Shown in pieces: positions 58,723 to 64,000 of a DNA stretch of 64,000 nt (position 1 is its first letter; each line of letters begins with the position of its first letter). Source of the stretch: Brachybacterium halotolerans. Its GTDB lineage: Bacteria; Actinomycetota; Actinomycetes; Actinomycetales; Dermabacteraceae. Where the stretch lies: assembly GCF_016623465.1 (NCBI RefSeq), contig NZ_JAEDAJ010000003.1, forward strand, positions 51,810-115,809. The letters are read 5' to 3'. The translations under genes and the position numbers were made by a program. The notes below the pieces were generated by a model. The model did not search any database and was not told the origin of the DNA. It saw nothing but the letters and a program-made list of their open reading frames with translations.

Positions 58723-59416
58723 GCACCGTGATCCGATGCAGGACCCCGAGAGCCGTCGCGTCCGTGACCTCGTCTACGAGACGCTCGCCGCCGAGGGCCG
58801 CGCACCGTCGGTAGGAGAACTGGCCAGCAGAACTGGCAGCAAACCCGCGCGCGTGCAGCAGCTCCTCCACGAGCTCGCAGACGCGCACGCCCTGGTCCTG
58901 AGCGCCGAGGGCGACCGGATCCGGATGGCCCACCCGTTCACCGCGGCGCCGATGGCGTTCGTCCTGACCCCCGTCGATGGCCACGACGACCGACGCTGGT
59001 GGGGCGGCTGCGCCTGGGACTCCTTCGGCATCAGCGCCGCCCTGAAGCTCGACGTCCGCATCGACACCGCCTGCCCGCAGTGCGGCGAGCACCTCTCCGT
59101 CGTCGCCCGCCCCGCCACGCCGCCGCAGGGCCAGCACGCCGTCCGGTTCCCGCGGCCCGCCGCCGAGTGGTGGGAGGACGTCGTCGGCACCTGCACGATG
59201 ATCCGCCTGTTCTGCACCAGCGACCACGCCGAGCAATGGACCACCCAGCACGCACCCGGCCAGGGCTACATCGCCGACGCCCGCACCGTCTGGGACCTCG
59301 CACAGGCCTGGTACGGCGACCGAATCGACCCAGCCTTCGAGCCGCACACTCGCGAACACAATCAGCGACTGCTGGAAGAACGCGGGCTCACCGGCGAATT
59401 CTGGCGTCTCCCCTGA
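58715..59416 (+). CDS. merB: alkylmercury lyase (MerB)-like protein
   Basis: The protein has 233 residues. The N-terminal winged helix (VGELASRTGSKPARVQQLLH) is followed by the MerB core. The catalytic set is present as C99 and D102 in GGCAWDSFG and C167 in RLFCTSDHAEQW, matching the Cys-Asp-Cys triad of organomercurial lyases. MerB cleaves carbon-mercury bonds. No MerA, MerR or MerT lies beside it, and the neighbour is an Lrp regulator, so the natural substrate may not be organomercury. ATG 58715 overlaps the DUF2000 gene. Confidence 0.84.
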   Translation: MSEHRDPMQDPESRRVRDLVYETLAAEGRAPSVGELASRTGSKPARVQQLLHELADAHALVLSAEGDRIRMAHPFTAAPMAFVLTPVDGHDDRRWWGGCAWDSFGISAALKLDVRIDTACPQCGEHLSVVARPATPPQGQHAVRFPRPAAEWWEDVVGTCTMIRLFCTSDHAEQWTTQHAPGQGYIADARTVWDLAQAWYGDRIDPAFEPHTREHNQRLLEERGLTGEFWRLP

Positions 59417-59502
59417 GCGCGATCAGGCGTCCTTGCTCAAATCGGGAAGTTGCAGGTGTGCCTATGTGGCTAATGCTTCGCGCGCGACATCCCGTAGACG
59501 TC

Positions 59503-59533
59503 AGAGCGCGAACCTCCACTCCACCACGTTCCG
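59503..59533 (-). repeat. ychF 3'-end-like repeat, copy 3
   Basis: On the minus strand it encodes RNVVEWRFAL followed by TGA, a two-to-three-residue drift from VVEFRFNV. The following TAGCC(G/A)AA(T/C)AACCT also matches copy 2. Confidence 0.75.
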
Positions 59534-59614
59534 TAGCCGAATAACCTTTGAATCCGCTCCGTCACTCGGTGGCAACGTGCCCACGCAGTGCCTCGGCGAG
59601 AGGCGGCAGATGAG

Positions 59615-59646
59615 TCTCAACGTCCCATTGCGTTCTGTAGGCGAAC
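59615..59646 (-). repeat. ychF 3'-end-like repeat, copy 4 (degenerate)
   Basis: TCTCAACGTCCCATTGCGTTCTG and TAGGCGAAC align with copies 2 and 3 with several changes. The similarity is weak alone, but it is in the same orientation. Confidence 0.4.
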
Positions 59647-59733
59647 ATTCTCGACGGCCGGATAGTAGTGAGAAACCGCTGTACCAGCGCATCTAGCGGC
59701 ACGTCTCGAGTCCGACGAACCGCACTGGTACTT

Positions 59734-61983
59734 CTAGACGGACTGCTCGCGAATGTCTCGCCCCAGACCGAATCCCATCATCATCCTGTAGTGGGCGGCA
59801 TGCTCGGACTTGTCGAAGACATGCCTGAACACATCGAGATACATTTGCTGGGTCGTTGCACCCGGCGAATAATGGAGGTTCTCGAACACCCCATGGGAAC
59901 CTTCATTAACCCAGTTGAATAAGGATCGAAGGACCGGTCGCTCCGCTGGCTCCAAGTGCTGTACGAGGTCCTCTTCCCAGATGCCTCCAGCGATTCGGAA
60001 GTAGTTCTCGAGGATTCTGCGAAGGACATTTTCAAGACCGATAACACTCATCTGCTCGCCCTGAGAAGCACGTCGAACTTCAGACCAAAGACGCTCATAC
60101 TCCGTGCTCACCGGATTCTCGGCATGTGGCTCGATGACGTTGGGGCCAGTGAAGCTCTTCCTTATGACGTGGTAGCAACGGCCCGAGCCCTCATCGTTGT
60201 GCCTGCGCTGGGTCACCTCCTTGTGGAAGTACACGTTGTGCGTCAGGACAATTACTTGGGCCAAGCGATCCGTCTTTGAGAGTGCTCGATTGATCAGATC
60301 GCGGACCAGTGTGCTGACTATGAAGAGTACGTCGCTGTCGAGACTGGAGATCGGGTCGTCGATCACCGCCAGGATCTTTCCTGATTCTTCGCTGTCTTCT
60401 CGCCCATTGAGGAGGAAGTAGTAGTAGAGGAAGGCGATGAATGTTCGCTCTCCCTCGCTAAGGGAACGTTCATCGAGAGCTGCACCGTTGCGCGCCAGCA
60501 TGTAGCCATCCGTGAGCTCAGCAGAGCTGACAATGTGGAACGATGTGAACCCGGACCGCTCGAGAAGCCGGTTGATCTCATCAATCACCGGTTGCGATGA
60601 TTCGACGGAACGCTGCAGACGCCGTACCTCATCGTCGAGTTTGCCGATTGCTGACGACGCCTCGTCCCTCGTTTCACGGGTGCGGTCTACACCTTTCTGG
60701 AGACCCACGGACCGCTTCTTGTACGTCTGGATCTCTTCACGGAGGAGTACGTCGGCCAAGTAAGTCCAACACTTGGCGGCCAGCTTGGGCTTCTCCTCTC
60801 TTTGTGACTGAACCAGCCGATTGTGCGCGTTAATCTTGGTGTTGGCTTCGCGGATGACGGCATTCAGTGCGTCAACCGGAGCGCTCGACGCGGACACCGT
60901 CACCAACTCAGATGGCGCCCCCAGCTTCTGCTCGAGCAGCTTCTCATTGGCACCGTTGATGGTGTTCAACGTTCCGAGTGCCTTCTGGTACGCAGCCTCA
61001 TCGAGGTAGCTGGTGGACTCCGCGCTCCAGCCTTCGACGGTGTCACCAATGGAGCGGTCCCACGCTGAATGGGCAGTTGCCAGGCGCTTCAGCTCTTCGA
61101 GTTGCTCCGTGTACCGCTGGTCGAACATGTCCTCAAGCTGCTTGGCGAGATCCTTGGGTGCCTTCTGCTGACAGAATGGGCAGAGCCCCTGCGCGTTATG
61201 AAGGTGCTGGCGTCCGGCCTGAACCCAGTCCTCGTTCCCCAGTCGCTCTACAAGTTCGCTGAGTGAGACCTCAGTACTGCCCACGATCTTCTGCTCCAGC
61301 AGAGTGGAGCCGTCGTGTTCAGTCCATCGGAACTCGTCGATTTCGGTGAGCCGGTTGCGGGCTGTCGCTCCTGTGTCGAATACTGCGTCAGCGTCAGCAA
61401 GAAGATCTTCAAGCACAGGCAGGGATTCGGACTCGCCCGGCGCTCCTCGCTCAAGAAGGCGCGTCACAAGCATGTCTTTGTTCTTGTCTACGCCTCGTTG
61501 GCCGGTGAAGGCGGACAACAAGGTCGTGTGTTCATCGACGAGTGCACGATATTTATTCCACGCGGCAGTCTTGAACGCCATCTTTGCGTCAGATTGGCGT
61601 TCTTCCGCTTCCTTGTGGCTGGTCTGAGCGCGCTCGTACTTGCCAATGGCCTGAGCACGCTCGCCTCCGGGCGACTCGATCTCTTCGAGGCGGTTCTGGG
61701 CTTCGACGCTGTTCTCTCCGAGAACGAAGACGCCGGGGATCCGCTTGGACTCGCCCAGTATCTGGTCCACTAGATCTCTGTTGTAGACCCGGATCGTCAT
61801 CTCGGCATCAGCGTGCCACTCTGGCTCGAACTGCAGTGAGCCATAGCCAGCGAAGGCTCGGCTGATCGTCGCCTTCCCAGATCCGTTGGGGCCGTAGAAG
61901 AAACTTGCGGGCTTTAAGCCGGTAATCGGTAGCGGACTCTCTCCGAAGCACGCGCCGCCGACGATCTTCACCTGTCGCAGCAT
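59734..61983 (-). CDS. AAA_13-type ATPase with central CxxC, PrrC/RloC-like (probable phage defence)
   Basis: The protein has 749 residues. The N-terminal P-loop (31-39) reads FYGPNGSGKATISRAF, so the residue after the catalytic lysine is Ala, not the usual Ser/Thr. Coiled-coil segments flank a zinc-hook-like CPFC at 268-271. The ABC-type signature is LSEGERTFIAFLYYYFLLNG (508-527), Walker B is ILAVIDDPISSLDSD (537-551) and the H-loop is VLTHNVYFHKEV (580-591). The C-terminal 150 residues have NWVNEGSHGVFENLHY, typical of RloC/PrrC-like proteins whose C-terminal part is an anticodon nuclease in known members. The nuclease triad cannot be confirmed by eye. The DNA is less GC-rich than the flanks, indicating transfer. 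Confidence 0.82.
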   Translation of the reverse strand: MLRQVKIVGGACFGESPLPITGLKPASFFYGPNGSGKATISRAFAGYGSLQFEPEWHADAEMTIRVYNRDLVDQILGESKRIPGVFVLGENSVEAQNRLEEIESPGGERAQAIGKYERAQTSHKEAEERQSDAKMAFKTAAWNKYRALVDEHTTLLSAFTGQRGVDKNKDMLVTRLLERGAPGESESLPVLEDLLADADAVFDTGATARNRLTEIDEFRWTEHDGSTLLEQKIVGSTEVSLSELVERLGNEDWVQAGRQHLHNAQGLCPFCQQKAPKDLAKQLEDMFDQRYTEQLEELKRLATAHSAWDRSIGDTVEGWSAESTSYLDEAAYQKALGTLNTINGANEKLLEQKLGAPSELVTVSASSAPVDALNAVIREANTKINAHNRLVQSQREEKPKLAAKCWTYLADVLLREEIQTYKKRSVGLQKGVDRTRETRDEASSAIGKLDDEVRRLQRSVESSQPVIDEINRLLERSGFTSFHIVSSAELTDGYMLARNGAALDERSLSEGERTFIAFLYYYFLLNGREDSEESGKILAVIDDPISSLDSDVLFIVSTLVRDLINRALSKTDRLAQVIVLTHNVYFHKEVTQRRHNDEGSGRCYHVIRKSFTGPNVIEPHAENPVSTEYERLWSEVRRASQGEQMSVIGLENVLRRILENYFRIAGGIWEEDLVQHLEPAERPVLRSLFNWVNEGSHGVFENLHYSPGATTQQMYLDVFRHVFDKSEHAAHYRMMMGFGLGRDIREQSV

Positions 61984-62096
61984 GAAAGCACCGCCCCCAC
62001 CGAACAGCGGTCCACACACCCGCCGAGAGCTGCATCGCCGGATGGACGGTGGCATGCGTCTGCACCCCGGGTCGTCACGACGATTACTTGGGCCAT
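61968..62096 (-). CDS. 42-residue leader ORF with strong ribosome site, possible antitoxin remnant
   Basis: AAGGAGGAGCGAGC stands directly before an ATG at 62096. The first codons, MAQVIV, resemble the start of FitA/ribbon-helix-helix-type antitoxins, after which the frame is unrelated (VTTRGADACHRPSG and onwards) and stops inside the ATPase gene with a 16-base overlap. It could be a truncated antitoxin whose promoter now serves the ATPase, or a true leader that couples its translation. Confidence 0.4.
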   Translation of the reverse strand: MAQVIVVTTRGADACHRPSGDAALGGCVDRCSVGAVLSCCDR

Positions 62097-62112
62097 GCTC
62101 GCTCCTCCTTGA

Positions 62113-62161
62113 GTGCTACAAAAGTGCTACCAGACGGCGTGGCGCTACACTAATCTGTAGC
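62113..62161 (-). promoter_or_regulatory. repeated GTGCTAC motifs in the ATPase promoter region
   Basis: GTGCTAC occurs at 62113-62119 and 62124-62130, GCGCTAC at 62142-62148, and the inverse TGTAGC near 62156. Such phased copies resemble the autoregulatory operators of small antitoxins. They precede the strong ribosome site of the leader ORF on the minus strand. Confidence 0.5.
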
Positions 62162-62186
62162 AGGAACTAGGCCTCTGACCTGGGGT

Positions 62187-62215
62187 TTAAACATTGAAGC
62201 GGAACTCCACCACAT
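62187..62215 (-). repeat. ychF 3' end, copy 5 (resident, proximal boundary)
   Basis: The last codons of the intact ychF, encoding VVEFRFNV and TAA, form the right-hand boundary of the island. The core AACTCCACCAC is identical in copies 2 and 3 up to the shared stretch. Confidence 0.75.
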
Positions 62216-63272
62216 CCCCGTCGGCCATCACGTAGTCCTTGCCCTCCATGCGCACCCAGCCGTGGGCCTTGGCGTCGGCCATGGAGCCGGCCTCGACGAG
62301 CTTGTCGAAGCTGACGATCTCGGCCTTGATGAAGCCGCGCTCGAAGTCCGTGTGGATCACGCCGGCGGCCTGCGGGGCGGTCGCGCCCTGCGGGATGGTC
62401 CAGGCGCGGGACTCCTTGGGGCCGGCAGTGAGGTAGGTCTGCAGGCCCAGGGTGTGGAAGCCGACGCGTGCGAGCTGGTCGAGGCCCGACTCCGCCTGGC
62501 CGGTGCTCTCGAGCATCTCCCGGGCCTCCTCCTCGTCGAGCTCGGCGAGCTCGGACTCGAACTTGGCGTCCAGGAAGATCGCGTCGGCCGGGGCGACGAG
62601 CTTGCGCAGCGCCTGCTGCGAGGCCTCGTCGGCGAGCCCCTCCTCATCGGTGTTGAACACGTAGATGAAGGGCTTGGCCGTCATCAGCTGCAGCTCGCGC
62701 AGCAGCGAGGCGTCGATGCCCGCGGCGGCCGCGCCCTGGAACAGGGTCTTGCCGGTCTCCAGCAGGTCCTTCGCCGCGTCCATCGCCTCGAGCACGGCGG
62801 GCTCGGTCAGCTTGCGCTTGACCTCCTTCTCGACGCGCGGTCGCGCATTCTCGAGGGTCTGGAGGTCGGCGAGGATCAGCTCGGTGGTGATCGTCTCCAT
62901 GTCGCCCGACGGCCCCTCGGAGCCCTCGGCGCGGATCACGTCGGGATCAGCGAAGGCACGGGTGACCTGGCAGATCGCGTCGGCCTCGCGGATGTTCGCG
63001 AGGAACTTGTTGCCCAGGCCCTCGCCCTCGCTGGCGCCCTTGACGATGCCGGCGATGTCCACGAAGGACACGGTCGCGGGCACCTGCTTCTCGCTGTCGA
63101 ACATCTCGGAGAGCGCGCCAAGCCGCGGATCGGGCAGCGGCACGACGCCGACGTTCGGATCGATCGTGGCGAACGGGTAGTTCGCCGCGAGGACCTCCGC
63201 GCGGGTGAGGGCGTTGAACAGGGTGGACTTGCCGACGTTGGGCAGTCCGACGATTCCGATGGTGAGAGCCAC
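62187..63272 (-). CDS. ychF: redox-regulated ATPase YchF (Obg-like GTPase superfamily)
   Basis: The protein has 361 residues, the normal YchF length. G1 is GLPNVGKST at 9-17. FATIDPNVGVVPLPDPRL, FVDIAGIVKGASEGEGLGNK and FLANIREADAICQVTRAF are the family hallmarks. A coiled-coil arm and the C-terminal TGS domain (WTIPQGATAPQAAGVIHTDF, then ERGFIKAEIVSFDKLVEAGS) follow. It hydrolyses ATP and binds ribosomes. GTG 63272 gives the standard start, and the 63440 upstream extension is rejected. Its 3' end is the insertion boundary of the island. Confidence 0.95.
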   Translation of the reverse strand: MALTIGIVGLPNVGKSTLFNALTRAEVLAANYPFATIDPNVGVVPLPDPRLGALSEMFDSEKQVPATVSFVDIAGIVKGASEGEGLGNKFLANIREADAICQVTRAFADPDVIRAEGSEGPSGDMETITTELILADLQTLENARPRVEKEVKRKLTEPAVLEAMDAAKDLLETGKTLFQGAAAAGIDASLLRELQLMTAKPFIYVFNTDEEGLADEASQQALRKLVAPADAIFLDAKFESELAELDEEEAREMLESTGQAESGLDQLARVGFHTLGLQTYLTAGPKESRAWTIPQGATAPQAAGVIHTDFERGFIKAEIVSFDKLVEAGSMADAKAHGWVRMEGKDYVMADGDVVEFRFNV

Positions 63273-63466
63273 GGGATCGGAGTCTACGGGCCGAGGGCCC
63301 CGGATGCCCGCCGCGCGCGGCAGTCGTGGGAGAGAGCACGCCGCGCGGGCCTCCCGGATGGGACGCCGGGTGAGTCCTCGCGCACCACGGCCGGGCGCGC
63401 CTCCCCCGTTCCGGCCGGATTCATTACTCTCGTCCTGCACGGACCGCTCTCGATCAAGGAGTCTTC

Positions 63467-63910
63467 ATGGCCTTCAGCCTCAGCAACACCATCCTGCGCG
63501 GTGTCACCGGCGCCTACATCCTGAACTCGGGGATCGGGAAGCTCGGCCTCCCCGAGGAGGCCGCCACCGGTCTCCAGCAGATGGCCTCGCAGGGCATCCC
63601 GCAGGTGGAGAGCCTGTCCCCCAAGCAGTTCGGCTGGCTCGTGAGCCTCGGCGAGATCGCCGTCGGCTCGGCGCTGCTGCTGCCGCTCGTGCCGACGCGC
63701 GTGGCCGGACTGGGCCTCGGCGCCTTCAGCGCCGGCATGCTCTCGATGTACTTCCGCAACTCCGAGATGACCCAGGCCGACGGCATCCGCCCCTCCCACG
63801 CGGGCACGCCGCTGTCCAAGGACCTGTGGCTCGCCGCGATCGCGCTCGCGCTGGTCGTCCGCGGCGCGGGCTCGAAGAAGGTGAAGGCCAAGGAGGTCGC
63901 GAAGGACTGA
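63467..63910 (+). CDS. DoxX-like membrane protein
   Basis: The protein has 147 residues. Helices lie at about 5-22, 50-70, 72-95 and 118-135, with LRGVTGAYILNSGIGKLGLP, LVSLGEIAVGSALLLPLVPT and RVAGLGLGAFSAGMLSMYFR as landmarks. A Lys-rich tail (KKVKAKEVAKD) ends it. The pattern matches the small DoxX/DUF4267-like actinobacterial group. ATG 63467 follows AAGGAG. It is divergent from ychF with 194 bp between the starts. Confidence 0.75.
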   Translation: MAFSLSNTILRGVTGAYILNSGIGKLGLPEEAATGLQQMASQGIPQVESLSPKQFGWLVSLGEIAVGSALLLPLVPTRVAGLGLGAFSAGMLSMYFRNSEMTQADGIRPSHAGTPLSKDLWLAAIALALVVRGAGSKKVKAKEVAKD

Positions 63911-63936
63911 CCTCCGCGCCCCGTAGAGATGAGCGT

Positions 63937-64000
63937 GGGGGGGGGGCGCCCCCCCCCCCCCCGCCGGGACCCCCCCTCGGATACGAGGGCCCGCCCCCGC
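63937..64000. other. low-quality G/C homopolymer tail
   Basis: Runs of ten Gs and about seventeen Cs in the final 64 bases, with nothing else recognisable, look like the poor end of a sequence contig. A GC-rich terminator hairpin (GGGGGGCGCCCCCC) could also contribute. No biological feature should be called here. Confidence 0.7.

Larger units (their letters stand above)
59417..59733. other. 317-bp gap carrying ychF-like repeat copies 3 and 4
   Basis: No credible gene is seen. The minus-strand frame 59501-59692 is made of the two repeats and has no start signal. The gap marks the junction between the MerB and ATPase modules, and the base composition changes visibly across it. Confidence 0.55.
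55569..62215. mobile_element. patchwork genomic island at the 3' end of ychF
   Basis: The region is bounded by the ychF 3' end (62187-62215) and a degenerate copy of it (55569-55599), with further copies at 56752, 59503 and 59615. The copies delimit a higBA-kinase module, a LysE/Lrp/DUF2000/MerB module and a PrrC/RloC-like ATPase module. The ATPase gene is visibly more A/T-rich than its surroundings. No integrase or transposase gene is left, so mobility is inferred from the repeats, the cargo and the composition. Confidence 0.65.

Noticed and set aside
59501..59692. 63-codon minus-strand frame between MerB-like and ATPase genes
   Set aside because: It consists mainly of the two ychF-like repeats and has no ribosome site. 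It is treated as repeat sequence, not as a protein.
63937..64000. Possible terminator or repeat at the window end
   Set aside because: The long G and C homopolymers look like low-quality sequence, so no function is claimed.

Overview
The window is 64 kb of very GC-rich chromosomal DNA. It encodes a resuscitation-promoting-factor-type cell-wall enzyme, many GTG starts, several apparently leaderless genes and many actinobacterial families (ECF41 sigma factor, MmyB-type XRE regulators). This points to a high-GC Gram-positive actinobacterium. A Brachybacterium-like member of the Dermabacteraceae is my impression only. No rRNA, tRNA or CRISPR array was seen.

Layout. 0-2.5 kb: end of a mismatch-specific uracil-DNA glycosylase, a small membrane protein, a Rho-N-like protein and a baeRF-type protein. 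2.6-12.2 kb: a sialic-acid (N-acetylneuraminate) uptake and breakdown cluster, with a GntR/FCD repressor and a perfect palindrome, a peptide-type ABC importer that includes a permease-ATPase fusion, NanA-like lyase, ROK kinase and NanE epimerase. 12.4-16.8 kb: an MmyB-type XRE regulator and a tripartite tricarboxylate transporter (tctCBA). 17-19.5 kb: an Rpf-like enzyme and a SurA-like lipoprotein. 19.9-30 kb: Gfo/Idh/MocA dehydrogenase, sugar isomerase, AraC regulator, VOC protein, HtpX, xylulokinase, acyl-CoA ligase and a lone fumarate-reductase-type flavoprotein. 30-36 kb: a LysR regulator, an SDR dehydrogenase, and an IclR regulator with a GMC oxidoreductase operon. The SDR and the GMC operon carry the same inverted repeat. 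36.5-44.9 kb: mixed housekeeping and accessory genes (secreted protein, DUF899, PAP2, acyltransferase, ArfB, methyltransferase, PspC, NYN-like).

44.9-54.8 kb is a run of small stress-type modules. Each pairs a regulator with an NAD(P)-binding oxidoreductase or cupin: TetR/epimerase, TetR/NmrA-like, ECF41/NmrA-like and XRE/cupin/aldo-keto reductase. Most have clear inverted repeats in the shared promoter region.

55.5-62.2 kb is a patchwork island that ends exactly at the 3' end of ychF. It holds higB-higA coupled to a P-loop kinase, a LysE exporter with a divergent Lrp regulator, a DUF2000-MerB pair, and a large PrrC/RloC-like AAA ATPase whose DNA is visibly less GC-rich. Copies of the last codons of ychF, one of them encoding VVEFRFNV-stop exactly, separate these modules. 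This suggests successive insertions at the ychF 3' end, and it is the most interesting structure in the window. The window closes with ychF, a DoxX-like membrane protein and a low-quality G/C homopolymer tail.
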